A stretch of DNA of 64,000 nucleotides from an uncultured Aquimarina sp. (GTDB lineage Bacteria > Bacteroidota > Bacteroidia > Flavobacteriales > Flavobacteriaceae): the NCBI GenBank assembly GCA_947502885.1, contig CANNBP010000001.1, positions 744,001 through 808,000 of the forward strand. The letters are read 5' to 3'. A program made the translations under genes and the position numbers. Below the pieces are notes generated by a model. That model did not search any database. It worked only from the letters and a program-made list of their open reading frames with translations, and had not been told where the DNA came from. Numbering within the stretch: the first letter of the stretch is position 1; each line of letters starts with the position of its first letter. Of this stretch, positions 26,531 to 36,648 are shown piece after piece.

Positions 26531-29500
26531 TTATTCTTTCTTTTGGGTAAAGTTAATAAAATTTGGAGTATCTAATTTTGTAGTATCCTTAGGCTTTATA
26601 ATAGAATCTTTTACCTTTTTATTTTTAAAAATTTTAGTCCAAAGTTCTTTAAAATTATCAAAATCTACAGAATACGAAAGTCCAACTCCTTGTTCATAAC
26701 CTTGACTTCCTGCACCGACAAACTGAATATCACTTTCTCTATTAAAAATTTTCCCTCTTAAAGTACCATCTTCATTAAAAAGATATTGTATTTCTACATC
26801 TCCAACCACATTTGATTCATTAACTCCTCCGACAGGCACACCTACCTTACCATTAATTAAAATTCTATTACTAATCTGTGTAGCAAACGTTAAACCAAAT
26901 TGATCTGCATCTTCTTGATCTAAGTTTTTAACACCTTGAACATAATTTAATCCTACTTGAAATTTATCATCTTCATCAGAGAATACATTATTAAAAATAC
27001 TCGATGCTCGATCTGCTACCAAACCACCTGTAAAGGTATTTGCATCAAAAGTACTTCCACTATAAAATTGTCCTGATGACACTAGAGATAACGCCTGTAG
27101 CTCTTTATTTGATTGATCACTTAGTTTATAGTCGAGTTCACTTTTTACAACAGAGCTTAGGTTTGGAAATTCTATATTAAAGCTAACATCTGGCTGGATT
27201 AATTCGCCTCTTAAGTCTACAACTACTTGAACAGGTGTTTTACGATTTATTGAAGAATTTTCTAGTAAAATAGCAGGATTAGCCTCTGTTTTATATACTG
27301 CACTAAGATCTAAAACAGCTCGTGTTGGACTTCCATCCCAATTAATTGTTCCTCCATCTCTAACGGTAAATAACTTTTCTACGAAAGCTCCATATCTAAA
27401 ATTATATGTTCCCTCGTATGCTACAAAATCTCCCCACATATTAAATTTTCCGTTGGTATTAATCTCTATCAATAATGTTCCTGCTCCCCTACCTTTTAAC
27501 GAACTTCCCGTTTTCTTATCAATAACAATCTCTACTTCTGCATTATCATTTACATCCAAATCAAAATTCAATTCAAGCCCCTTAAGATCTTCTAGAATTA
27601 CTTCTTTTCCTTCTAATCGTGCTCGCTTTTCATCTGGACTTAAAAAATGGATATAAGAATTATCTCCTATGGTTTCTATTTCATTTAAAGGAATTTTAAA
27701 AACGGTACCTTCTTCTGTGGTTGCACTTACATTTATTACTAATTCGTCAACAGCACCTTCTATAGACGCTTCTCCACTTATAAAACCTGTTCCATAATAG
27801 AGTGATTCTTCATCTTCCTCTGTATCTAAGACAAGTAATCTTTCTTCTGCCAATATATCTAACCCGAACTCCCATTTAGAAAAGTTTTTATGGGCAATAA
27901 AACCTTCTAGAACTCCTTCGGTATCATATTTTGTATCGGTAATATTTACTGCATCAAAATTAAAACTTTGTTTATCAAGAATAACTCTTGATCCATCTTC
28001 AAAACTTAAATCAACATTAAGATAAGGTATCATTAATCCAGTTTGATCAAGATTTAATACTCCATCAATTTGTGGATTCGTATAGCTTCCATTTATTTTA
28101 GCTTCTCCTGATACAAATCCCCTAATATTAGTTATAATATCACCGCCCAATGCACTAAACTCTGAAATACTAAAATTATCTAAATCAACATCTACATTGA
28201 TGTATGGGTTTTCATCTGAGACATTAATAGCCCCAATAGCTGACAGTGTTTTTTGTTTACTATCATCTATTAATTGAGTATTAATCAAATACTCGGTAAG
28301 ATCTTTATTTCCTGTTACATTAATTGCTAGCTCACCCATAAGAGTTTGATTAATGCTTAAATCTCTGATCTTGACATTAGAACTTGGTAAATAATTTCCT
28401 TTTTCTTGTAAAATTGATAACTCTCCATCTACTCTACCTAAAAAGTTTAAACTGTCAATTCTAGGAGTGATTTTATTTAAATCAACATTGGTAAAAGTGG
28501 CTTTTAAGTTTTTGTAATCACTACCTTCGGTAACTCCTTTTAACTTAATCTCTTCATCCAAATAGGTGAAAATTATTGATTGTATATCTATATTTTTAAA
28601 ATCATTATCAAATATGATTTTATTATTAGATTTATTTTTTTCTTTATTGGCATACCATGTATGTCCTTTGTATGTGAAATCCGATTTTTTTATACCAACA
28701 ACAGAATTGTTTTCTTCATTAATCGTATGGTAAAATTCTAAATTAAAATTATCTTCATTCTTAGCTCCTCCTTTGAATTCTGAGTGCATAAACAAAGTAT
28801 CTTTTAACGTTACATTAATCAAACTAAACTCAGAAGCATTATAATACTTTGATTTTATACTATCTATTGCAATATAGGTATTGAATAAAGGGTTTTTATT
28901 ATCAACTTGCACATCTACATTTTGCATAGAACTTTTAAACGTTTTAATCGAAGGAGACTTAAAAGTAAGTTTAAACTCTGACTCGTTACTTTCTACTTTT
29001 CCTCTGATAATAGTATTGGGCGCAAATTGAACCTGAGGAAAAAATACTTCAACAATTTTATTATAAATATTGAAATTAAACTCTACAAACTCATCATCGG
29101 TAATTTCTGTGGCTTCAAAATTAGTGTACAAACTCCCTATCGAATTTCGAAACAAGTCATATACATTTTCGAATCTAAACACTCCTTTTACATTACCATC
29201 TACAATATCTGGACTATTAATAGTTATAGTACGTATTTTTTCTTCATCAAACTTCGATGTAATATCAAAATCTTCAAAATAGAACTCTGTATCTTGATTT
29301 GTATATGATGTTTTTGCAAAAGAAATAGTACCAAACATATCATTTATCCCAGTTCCTTTCATTTTCATATACACATCGCCATTAAACACCGAAATACTAT
29401 CCCTTGTAAATAGATTTAGTTTATTAAGGTCCATATGATCTACGTTAGCCACAAAATCATAATTATGTATTTTTTGTGATAAATCGGCTACCCCGTTAAA

Positions 29501-31054
29501 GTTTAACTCTACATTAGGGTCTTTAGAAGTTAAGTTTCCATCAAAAACTCGATCTTTAAGATTCCCTTGAGCTTTTAGATTAGTATAAGAATAGTTATTA
29601 AACTCTAATTTCCTAATATCTCCTTCTATTTTGGTATCCAAACTCTCTAATGTAAAACCACTACCATCTACATGAATATCAAAGGTTGATGCTCCAAGAG
29701 ATTCTCTAGCCAATAATCTTCCTATATTAAAATTTTGAGATATGATATTTCCATTATAAGTAGCCTTTGTCATGTCATTTAGGTTTTCTAATAAGACAAA
29801 AGCACTTACTTTACCTAATTGAGAAAACAAATCCATATCTACATCGACTGCTTTGGTATTTACCATTGCATTTCCTTTTGCTCGAACGTTTCCAAAACGT
29901 TGTAGTTCTACTGGTAACGATTTACCTAGTATGTTAGGTAATAAGTTTACAAGGTCATAATAATTACTTGTTAGGTTTTCGAAATCTCCTTCTAATTCGA
30001 ATTTTGAAGCATCCCCAACCGCATTTTTTATTCTCATATCTCCCTTGACAATAGATCTATCAAGTCCTGAAATATTTGCATTAATAACTTTAAAATCGTT
30101 TAAGTTACCCTGCACAAATGTATTTTTCATTCTAAACACTTCATTTTTTCCAAATTCAGCGTAAAACGGAATTAAATCATTTGTGGAGATGGAAGCTTTT
30201 TCAAAATCAGCATTGATAGTAACTTTATTTTCAAAATCATTTAATCCATCAACATCATAAGAAAATAGAATCTCACCTTTAATATTTGAGTCCTTTGTTT
30301 GAATAAGTAATTCTTGAAAACTCATTGAAAGAGGCGTCATAGAAAAACAAGTCTGTAATTTTGAAATTACCAATCCTCTAAAATCTTTAAAGGATAAATC
30401 ATCTATATTTATATAAATATCATTTCCATCTAAGACAAAACTTTCTGCTTCTAAAGCGATATCATAATAGTCTACCGCTTTTGGTGTGTTCAAGTTTTCA
30501 TTTGTAAAGCGATATTTGCTTCTAATCAGATTAATTTTTTCTGTTGTTAGAACAAACTTTTCTTTAGAAGGTTCGCTGCTACTTCCAAACTTTCTAATAA
30601 ATGTCATTAAATTATCACTATCCTCACCTTTATAAATCTTCATATTAAAGGTAAGATCTTCTATACCAACTTGCCCTAGTTTGGGTTTACCTTTATAGAC
30701 TTCTTTTATATTAAGGATTGAAGTTTCTATGTCTCCAGCATATATCAAAGTATCTTGATGATGATCTTTTATAAAAACTTCTTTAAGGTTTACATTTCCT
30801 GCATAGGTTAACCCTATTCTATTAATATCTATATCGACATCGTATGATTTCTTGAGGTGATTTGTAACTTTTTTGGCTACAAAAGTTTGAACAGTTGGTA
30901 TAGAAAATAGGATCACTATTGCGATAAATAATGATAAAAGAACAAGTAAAGTCCTTAACAATATTTTCCAAAATTTTCTGATACGCTTTATTGTTTTAAC
31001 TTTGTTGACAATATTAACAATTTCTATGCCTTTTTCCTCATAATGGATCCACAA
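26531..31054 (-). CDS. tamB: TamB/DUF490-family translocation and assembly protein
   Basis: The 1507-residue protein has one N-terminal membrane anchor (about residues 30-53), AsmA-like start motifs (IPTVQTFVAKKVTNHL) and a very long repetitive beta-strand region. It ends with the conserved DUF490/TamB domain at about 1050-1450 (GEASIEGAVDELVINVSATTEEG, LKGRGAGTLLIEINTNGKF, YEGTYNFRYG). TamB-type proteins bridge inner and outer membrane and act in outer-membrane protein or phospholipid transport. The only available start is TTG at 31054, which overlaps the 5' end of divergent tsaD by 12 bp. The partner TamA is not in the window. Confidence 0.9.
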   Translation of the reverse strand: MWIHYEEKGIEIVNIVNKVKTIKRIRKFWKILLRTLLVLLSLFIAIVILFSIPTVQTFVAKKVTNHLKKSYDVDIDINRIGLTYAGNVNLKEVFIKDHHQDTLIYAGDIETSILNIKEVYKGKPKLGQVGIEDLTFNMKIYKGEDSDNLMTFIRKFGSSSEPSKEKFVLTTEKINLIRSKYRFTNENLNTPKAVDYYDIALEAESFVLDGNDIYINIDDLSFKDFRGLVISKLQTCFSMTPLSMSFQELLIQTKDSNIKGEILFSYDVDGLNDFENKVTINADFEKASISTNDLIPFYAEFGKNEVFRMKNTFVQGNLNDFKVINANISGLDRSIVKGDMRIKNAVGDASKFELEGDFENLTSNYYDLVNLLPNILGKSLPVELQRFGNVRAKGNAMVNTKAVDVDMDLFSQLGKVSAFVLLENLNDMTKATYNGNIISQNFNIGRLLARESLGASTFDIHVDGSGFTLESLDTKIEGDIRKLEFNNYSYTNLKAQGNLKDRVFDGNLTSKDPNVELNFNGVADLSQKIHNYDFVANVDHMDLNKLNLFTRDSISVFNGDVYMKMKGTGINDMFGTISFAKTSYTNQDTEFYFEDFDITSKFDEEKIRTITINSPDIVDGNVKGVFRFENVYDLFRNSIGSLYTNFEATEITDDEFVEFNFNIYNKIVEVFFPQVQFAPNTIIRGKVESNESEFKLTFKSPSIKTFKSSMQNVDVQVDNKNPLFNTYIAIDSIKSKYYNASEFSLINVTLKDTLFMHSEFKGGAKNEDNFNLEFYHTINEENNSVVGIKKSDFTYKGHTWYANKEKNKSNNKIIFDNDFKNIDIQSIIFTYLDEEIKLKGVTEGSDYKNLKATFTNVDLNKITPRIDSLNFLGRVDGELSILQEKGNYLPSSNVKIRDLSINQTLMGELAINVTGNKDLTEYLINTQLIDDSKQKTLSAIGAINVSDENPYINVDVDLDNFSISEFSALGGDIITNIRGFVSGEAKINGSYTNPQIDGVLNLDQTGLMIPYLNVDLSFEDGSRVILDKQSFNFDAVNITDTKYDTEGVLEGFIAHKNFSKWEFGLDILAEERLLVLDTEEDEESLYYGTGFISGEASIEGAVDELVINVSATTEEGTVFKIPLNEIETIGDNSYIHFLSPDEKRARLEGKEVILEDLKGLELNFDLDVNDNAEVEIVIDKKTGSSLKGRGAGTLLIEINTNGKFNMWGDFVAYEGTYNFRYGAFVEKLFTVRDGGTINWDGSPTRAVLDLSAVYKTEANPAILLENSSINRKTPVQVVVDLRGELIQPDVSFNIEFPNLSSVVKSELDYKLSDQSNKELQALSLVSSGQFYSGSTFDANTFTGGLVADRASSIFNNVFSDEDDKFQVGLNYVQGVKNLDQEDADQFGLTFATQISNRILINGKVGVPVGGVNESNVVGDVEIQYLFNEDGTLRGKIFNRESDIQFVGAGSQGYEQGVGLSYSVDFDNFKELWTKIFKNKKVKDSIIKPKDTTKLDTPNFINFTQKKE

Positions 31055-32065
31055 AAAACTTACATTCTTGGAATTGAATCTTCTTGCGATGATACCTCTG
31101 CTGCTATATTATATAATGGACAAGTTTTATCAAACGTTGTTGCATCGCAAAAAATACATGAATTATATGGTGGAGTTGTTCCCGAACTTGCTTCTAGAGC
31201 CCATCAACAAAATATAGTTCCTGTAATTGATCAAGCCATTAAACAAGCAAATATTACCAAAGAAGACCTTAGCGCTATTGCCTTTACCAAAGGTCCTGGA
31301 TTAATGGGATCTCTTCTGGTAGGAACTTCTTTTGCAAAATCTCTTTCTCTTGGATTGGATATACCACTAATTGAAGTGAATCATATGCAAGCTCATATTC
31401 TTGCTCATTTTATAGAAGAAGATGGATATGAAACTCCAGAATTTCCATTTTTGGCAATGACTATAAGTGGTGGACACACTCAAATTGTAAAGGTTAATGA
31501 TTATTTTGATATGGAAGTTATTGGAGAAACCATTGATGATGCAGTTGGCGAGGCTTTTGACAAAAGTGCAAAAATATTTGGATTAACATATCCAGGAGGG
31601 CCTTTGATTGATAAATATGCTCAACTTGGTAATCCAAAAGCATTTTCATTTCCTAAACCAAAAGTTGGTGATCTTAATTTTAGTTTTAGTGGTCTTAAAA
31701 CTTCGGTTCTTTACTTTACTCAAAAAATGACAAAGGAAGACCCAGATTTTGTCGATAAAAACATTAATGATATATGTGCGTCATTGCAGTATACTATTAT
31801 TAATATCCTTATGGATAAATTGAAAAAAGCATCTAAAGAGACTGGAATTAAAAGTATTGCAATTGGCGGAGGTGTTTCTGCTAATTCTGGTATTCGAAAA
31901 GCTCTAAAAGAAGGAGCATATAAATATGGTTGGAAAACTTTTATCCCAAAATTTGAATACACTACAGATAATGCCGCTATGATCGGTATCGTTGGATATC
32001 TTAAATACTTAAAAGAAGATTTTACAGATATGAATGTCGTTGCTCAGGCGCGTATGAAAATTTAA
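31043..32065 (+). CDS. tsaD: tRNA N6-threonylcarbamoyladenosine transferase TsaD
   Basis: This is the essential enzyme that moves the threonylcarbamoyl group to A37 of ANN-decoding tRNAs, together with TsaB and TsaE. The 340 residues show the ASKHA ATPase motifs: GIESSCDDTSAAI at the N-terminus, the metal ligands in HMQAHILAHF, TISGGHTQIV, and AIGGGVSANSGIRKAL. The ATG at 31043 overlaps the first codons of tamB on the other strand. Confidence 0.96.
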   Translation: MDPQKTYILGIESSCDDTSAAILYNGQVLSNVVASQKIHELYGGVVPELASRAHQQNIVPVIDQAIKQANITKEDLSAIAFTKGPGLMGSLLVGTSFAKSLSLGLDIPLIEVNHMQAHILAHFIEEDGYETPEFPFLAMTISGGHTQIVKVNDYFDMEVIGETIDDAVGEAFDKSAKIFGLTYPGGPLIDKYAQLGNPKAFSFPKPKVGDLNFSFSGLKTSVLYFTQKMTKEDPDFVDKNINDICASLQYTIINILMDKLKKASKETGIKSIAIGGGVSANSGIRKALKEGAYKYGWKTFIPKFEYTTDNAAMIGIVGYLKYLKEDFTDMNVVAQARMKI

Positions 32066-32130
32066 TTCAAAAAATTAGCACGTACCAACAAAACATGATC
32101 TCATTCGATCAAAATAATCTTGAATAAAAA

Positions 32131-32835
32131 ATGCAGTTATTTTACAATCCGACATTGACCGAATCAAATAAAGAAATAATTTTCTCAAGAGAAGAAAGTA
32201 AACATATTGCCAAAGTATTAAGAAAAAAAGAAGGGGATTTGCTACATATTACAAATGGAGCTGGTTCATTATTCACTGCGATAATTACATTCTCTAATCA
32301 ATCAAAATGCATTGCTATAGTTAAATCTAATTCACAACAACAAACAAAACCCTATAAACTGCACATGGTAGTAGCTCCTACCAAAATGAATGATAGATAC
32401 GAGTGGTTTCTCGAAAAAGCGACAGAGATAGGTGTTGATGAAATTACACCAATTATATGTGATCATAGTGAGAGAAAAGTTATCAAAATGGAGCGATTCG
32501 AACGCATTTTACAAAGTGCCATGAAACAATCTTTGCAAGGGTATCTTCCTAAATTGAACCCAGCCATATCTTTATCTGACTTTTTGAATCAAAAAAATGA
32601 TGATCAACTACTCATAGCTCACTGTGAAGAAACAAAAAAACAGTCTTTAAAAGAAATACTTAAAACACAATCAAATGTGACTATTCTTATCGGACCTGAA
32701 GGTGATTTTTCTTCAAAAGAAATAGAATTAGCCATATCATCAGGTTATATACCGGTTACCTTAGGAAATACTCGTTTACGAACAGAAACTGCTGCTATTG
32801 CCGCTGTGCATAGTGTTGCATTTATGAACACATAA
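32131..32835 (+). CDS. rsmE: 16S rRNA (uracil(1498)-N(3))-methyltransferase RsmE
   Basis: This is a SPOUT-fold methyltransferase that modifies U1498 in the ribosomal decoding region. The 234 residues contain a PUA-like N-terminus (FSREESKHIAKVLRKKEGD) and the knot motifs LIGPEGDFSSKEIELA and LGNTRLRTETAAIAA. It lies 65 bp downstream of tsaD on the same strand and ends at a strong bidirectional terminator. Confidence 0.94.
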   Translation: MQLFYNPTLTESNKEIIFSREESKHIAKVLRKKEGDLLHITNGAGSLFTAIITFSNQSKCIAIVKSNSQQQTKPYKLHMVVAPTKMNDRYEWFLEKATEIGVDEITPIICDHSERKVIKMERFERILQSAMKQSLQGYLPKLNPAISLSDFLNQKNDDQLLIAHCEETKKQSLKEILKTQSNVTILIGPEGDFSSKEIELAISSGYIPVTLGNTRLRTETAAIAAVHSVAFMNT

Positions 32836-32876
32836 AAAAGGACTATTTTAAAAATATTCAAAACAGTCCTTATCTT
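32834..32876 (+). terminator. Bidirectional terminator between rsmE and the T9SS protein
   Basis: Twelve-bp arms with one mismatch (32838-32849 and 32860-32871) separate convergent genes. On the minus strand the hairpin is followed by a run of T (complement of AAAAAA at 32833-32839). On the plus strand the tail is T-rich. Confidence 0.75.
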
Positions 32877-32898
32877 TAATTGTAATTATTCTTATTTT

Positions 32899-34581
32899 CT
32901 ACTTCTTAATAAATTTAAGCATTTTAACCTCTCCTTTTGCATCTTCTAATTGTAGAATATACATCCCAGGTTTAAGATCTTTTGTAGACACTTCTATCTT
33001 ACTTTTCTCTTGCACGTTGATATTTTTTATAGTTGTGTTGCCATAAATATCTAAGATTTTAATTCGATTCATTTTAGTCATTTTCTCTAGTTGTAATGTA
33101 AGTAAATTGTTTACCGGATTAGGATACATATGAATTGTCTTATCATCTATTTGAGATTGTTCTTTAGGTTGATTTCCTATAAAACCAATACATCGATCTT
33201 GTTTATATTCTACTCTGACTTGCTTATGTTGTATTCTCTCATACTCATCAACAAAAACTTGTTGAGCACTTTTATAAACACAAGGTTCATGTTTCTCTAC
33301 CTTAAGATCAATTTCTTTTTCGCATATTGTTCCCGTTTTACCAGTATCTGTCGTTTCGACTAGATATAGTTCTGTTGCTCCTGCTCCCAAAGAAGTGGTA
33401 TAGCCTGTAAACGCATATCCTCCATTAAAATCATCAGTAACCATCTCATACCCTATCTCACTTCCATTATCTCCATAGTTTCGAGCCCATTGCAAGTTTC
33501 CGCCTCCATCTGTTTGAAATAATAGTGCTTTATTTGAGGAATATGTATCTAATCCAACTATTGTATAAGTTGAAGCTCCAAAAGAGTTGACTCTTTCTTC
33601 TAAACCATATCCAAACTCTCTCTTATCCGTGCCGTAAGTTTTCATTCCTAAAAAATTACCATTGGCTCCCATGTATAAAAGAAAAGCATCAAAAGAGTTG
33701 TTTATTCCAAAGGTGTTTGTATACCCAGTAAGTACATAATTACCTTGTTGATTTTGTTTTACACAAGTGGCGGCATTACGATAAGACATTGTAGGATCTA
33801 ACTGATTTTTGCTTCCTAATATCCTATTCCACTCCATGTTTAAATTAGGCTTTAACTTTACTACAAAAATATCTGTAGGAGCATTTGCTTGAGTTGGACT
33901 AAGACCACACCAGTAATTTGTGGTTGACCCCGATAATATATATCCTCCATCTTTTGTTTGCTCTATCCACATTCCTCTTTGATCACCCTTTCCTCCAATT
34001 ACAGTAGCGCGTACCAAATTACCTAAATGATCAGTCTGAACGACATAGACATTACTTCCTGGAAAAAATTGAGAATAACTTCTGGTTTCACCAACAAAAA
34101 TATATCCTGGTTTTCCATTTTGATCTTTAATACTCTGTACACAATGTGCTACATCATATTGTTTACCTCCATATACGTTAGAAAAAACGGTAGCTCCGTT
34201 AACATCTACCCCTACAAGATAAGCGTCACCCGTACCAAACCCATAACTATTGATAATACCGGCTGCCACATAAGAGACCTTATCTTTAAAGCTTGAATTA
34301 ATGTGTTGTCTTACCGAATTAAAATACTCAAAATTGTCTCCTCCATATACACGTGACCATATTTGATTACCGTTAAGATCTGTTTTTACTAAAGTCGCAT
34401 CAAGACCACCTATATATCCTTTTGAAGTATACCCCGCCATGATGTATCCTTTTTCTACTTGTTGTAGTTGATCAAGAGATCTTCCCATCTCTGATTTATC
34501 CGTCCCAAAAGAATGTTGAAATTGAGAAAAGCCTATGCTTATGATAAAGCAAAAAGCTATACTGCATACAATTGTTTTCAT
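32899..34581 (-). CDS. Secreted beta-propeller-like protein with type IX sorting domain
   Basis: The 560-residue protein has a signal peptide (TIVCSIAFCFIISIGFSQ). Repeated units of about 45-60 residues follow, with the pattern (DxxLVKTDLNGNQIWSRVYGG) seen in SBBP/bulb-type propeller proteins (DAYLVGVDVNGATVFSNVYGG is a second copy). The C-terminal 75 residues start at MYPNPVNNLLTLQL and end in PGMYILQL, the type A signal for export by the T9SS. The protein should therefore reach the cell surface or medium. Its binding partner is unknown. A good promoter precedes it at 34742-34772. Confidence 0.88.
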   Translation of the reverse strand: MKTIVCSIAFCFIISIGFSQFQHSFGTDKSEMGRSLDQLQQVEKGYIMAGYTSKGYIGGLDATLVKTDLNGNQIWSRVYGGDNFEYFNSVRQHINSSFKDKVSYVAAGIINSYGFGTGDAYLVGVDVNGATVFSNVYGGKQYDVAHCVQSIKDQNGKPGYIFVGETRSYSQFFPGSNVYVVQTDHLGNLVRATVIGGKGDQRGMWIEQTKDGGYILSGSTTNYWCGLSPTQANAPTDIFVVKLKPNLNMEWNRILGSKNQLDPTMSYRNAATCVKQNQQGNYVLTGYTNTFGINNSFDAFLLYMGANGNFLGMKTYGTDKREFGYGLEERVNSFGASTYTIVGLDTYSSNKALLFQTDGGGNLQWARNYGDNGSEIGYEMVTDDFNGGYAFTGYTTSLGAGATELYLVETTDTGKTGTICEKEIDLKVEKHEPCVYKSAQQVFVDEYERIQHKQVRVEYKQDRCIGFIGNQPKEQSQIDDKTIHMYPNPVNNLLTLQLEKMTKMNRIKILDIYGNTTIKNINVQEKSKIEVSTKDLKPGMYILQLEDAKGEVKMLKFIKK

Positions 34582-34901
34582 ATTATTTATATTTAAATTG
34601 GTTAATTGATTTGCTTATTTTAAATATCGATGCACTATATGCCTCTTGGAGTTGGTTATTGATACCTTTTTATGTAACTTTAAATAGTTTCATAAAACCA
34701 TTTCATTTTTAACATAGATAACAACAACATAAACCGGCCTACAAAAATACAAAACAACACTCTGTATATCAAAAGGTTACACCCCATAATTACTAGGGAA
34801 AAAACCCCTTTTTAATTCTTAACCTGATTTTACATTTAATAACAACAAAGCGTTAGATAATTATTCGCAAATCAATATATTTATCCTCTAACACATTAAG
34901 T
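34582..34901. other. Divergent spacer with one clear promoter
   Basis: This 320-bp region lies between the T9SS protein and the phytase-like lipoprotein. It contains the minus-strand promoter at 34742-34772 and a T-rich half on the left. No gene or RNA structure was recognised. Confidence 0.5.
34742..34772 (-). promoter_or_regulatory. Flavobacterial promoter of the T9SS-secreted protein
   Basis: On the minus strand TTG (34770-34772) is followed after 20 nt by TATTTTTG (34742-34749), matching TTG-N17-23-TAnnTTTG. The leader to the ATG at 34581 would be about 155 nt. Confidence 0.6.
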
Positions 34902-36077
34902 ATGCTTTCAGTAGTCAAAAAAGGGTTATTAATAGTAGTATTATCTGTTTCATGTTCATCAAATAGTAATGATACTCCCAATAAAAATGAAGAAGACCCA
35001 AACGAAACACCAACGACTCCAATAGGTACTACGCAAAACACAATTAGTGGTTTTGAGTTTATTGATGAGTTTATCGTACCTAATCAAGAAATTAATTCTG
35101 TTGCTATTGGTGGTCTTTCTGGAATCGATTATTATAATGGAAAATGGTACATTATCTGCGATACCTCAAATCCACCTATTCGTTATTATGAAGCTGACAT
35201 AGTGTATAATGAAACCGAATTTACCTCTGTCGATATTCATAATATGATAGAAATAAAAGATAACTCTGGCGGTAGTTTAGCTCAGGGGGTGGTAGATCCA
35301 GAAGCAATACGCTTAGACCCCATAACAAATACAATCTTATATACAAGTGAAGGATCTATAAGTAATGGAATAGACCCGGCATTAATAGAAATTTCTCTAG
35401 AAGGAAAAGAAATTAGAAAATACACACTCTCAGACAATTTTAAAGCGAATACCACAGATAAATCCTCTGGCCCGAGGCATAATGGTGTGTTAGAAGGGTT
35501 ATCTCTTGATTATAATAGCAAAGGGTATTGGGTTTCTTTAGAACTTCCTTTAATAGAAGACGGGCCAGAACCTATCATAACAGATACACAATCACCGGTG
35601 CGTATTACTTATATTGATAAAACATCAAAAATGGCAGAACGTCAATTTGCCTATGAGCTTGATCCTGTTGCTCGTACTCCTGAACTAGGAACTAGTTTTG
35701 CTGTAAATGGATTGGTTGAGATTCTCGAATATGACACCAATAAGTTTCTCGCATTAGAAAGATCGTTTTCTTCTGGATATATAGATGGAGGAAATACTGT
35801 AAAGATTTACAAAGTCGATGCATCGAATGCAACCAATACACTTTCTATAGATACATTAACTGGTAATGATTATACACCAGCTACTAAGACTTTACTTTTT
35901 AATTTTGAAACAATTCGAGGGCAACTTACTAATAACACTGTAGATAATATCGAAGGTATCACTTTTGGTCCTACATTGAATGATGGCAGTAAAACTGTTG
36001 TTGTTATTTCTGATAATAACTTTAATTCTTTTTTTCCTCAGTATAATCAATTAATAGCTTTAAAAGTCATCCCTTAA
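34902..36077 (+). CDS. Phytase-like/esterase-like beta-propeller lipoprotein
   Basis: The 391-residue lipoprotein (lipobox in VVLSVSC, Cys18) carries a domain of the family called esterase-like activity of phytase: IGGLSGIDYYNGKWYIICDTS, VDPEAIRLDP, HNGVLEGLSLDYNSKGYW and VDNIEGITFGP. Such proteins fold as a beta-propeller and include phytase/esterase candidates, mostly untested. A short Asn/Pro/Thr-rich linker follows the lipid anchor. It starts at an ATG and ends 18 bp from the convergent GNAT gene. Confidence 0.85.
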   Translation: MLSVVKKGLLIVVLSVSCSSNSNDTPNKNEEDPNETPTTPIGTTQNTISGFEFIDEFIVPNQEINSVAIGGLSGIDYYNGKWYIICDTSNPPIRYYEADIVYNETEFTSVDIHNMIEIKDNSGGSLAQGVVDPEAIRLDPITNTILYTSEGSISNGIDPALIEISLEGKEIRKYTLSDNFKANTTDKSSGPRHNGVLEGLSLDYNSKGYWVSLELPLIEDGPEPIITDTQSPVRITYIDKTSKMAERQFAYELDPVARTPELGTSFAVNGLVEILEYDTNKFLALERSFSSGYIDGGNTVKIYKVDASNATNTLSIDTLTGNDYTPATKTLLFNFETIRGQLTNNTVDNIEGITFGPTLNDGSKTVVVISDNNFNSFFPQYNQLIALKVIP

Positions 36078-36095
36078 TACTGTGAACTAGAACTA

Positions 36096-36617
36096 TTATT
36101 CTGGTTTTATTTTGTAAAGCAATATCTCCTCATCCTCATTTGGTAACTTGGTTGTCCCTAGACATTTTAATCCTAATTTTTCTAACAATTTTTGAGAGGA
36201 AAAATTTTCTTTTGATGTAATCGCATTTATTTCGGTTATACCAAACTCTTCGAATGCCGCATTTTTCAATTTTGTCGCAGACTCAAAGGCATAACCATTA
36301 CCCTCATATTTAGGAAGGAGCCCAAACCCTATATCAATTCCTTCAACACCTTCTCTATCATAAAGACCACAAACACCTAATTTTTCATTATCAGATTTCC
36401 TTGTGATTGTATAACTTGAATATCCATGATTTTTTAATTGCGGAATCATCTTATCCTGAATATACTTTTTCGCTTCGCCAATAGATTTAAGATTTCTATC
36501 CCCAACATATTTTATAAATTTTGGAGAATTCATCATTTCGTAAATCAACTCTGCATCTTGCTCTTTTGTTGGTGTGATAAAAAGTCTTTCTGTTTCAAAT
36601 TCTTTATATACATTCAT
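36096..36617 (-). CDS. GNAT N-acetyltransferase, RimJ/RimL type
   Basis: The 173-residue acyl-CoA transferase begins with the RimJ-like signature FETERLFITPTKEQDAELIYEM and has the acetyl-CoA loop region (YEGNGYAFESATKL) followed by FSSQKLLEKLGLKCLG. It is the last gene of a leftward run of ten accessory enzymes (36.1-41.6 kb). The substrate is unknown; the RimL class acts on N-termini or small amines. Confidence 0.88.
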   Translation of the reverse strand: MNVYKEFETERLFITPTKEQDAELIYEMMNSPKFIKYVGDRNLKSIGEAKKYIQDKMIPQLKNHGYSSYTITRKSDNEKLGVCGLYDREGVEGIDIGFGLLPKYEGNGYAFESATKLKNAAFEEFGITEINAITSKENFSSQKLLEKLGLKCLGTTKLPNEDEEILLYKIKPE

Positions 36618-36648
36618 ACCAAATTCTTTTTAGTTATATACAATCAAT

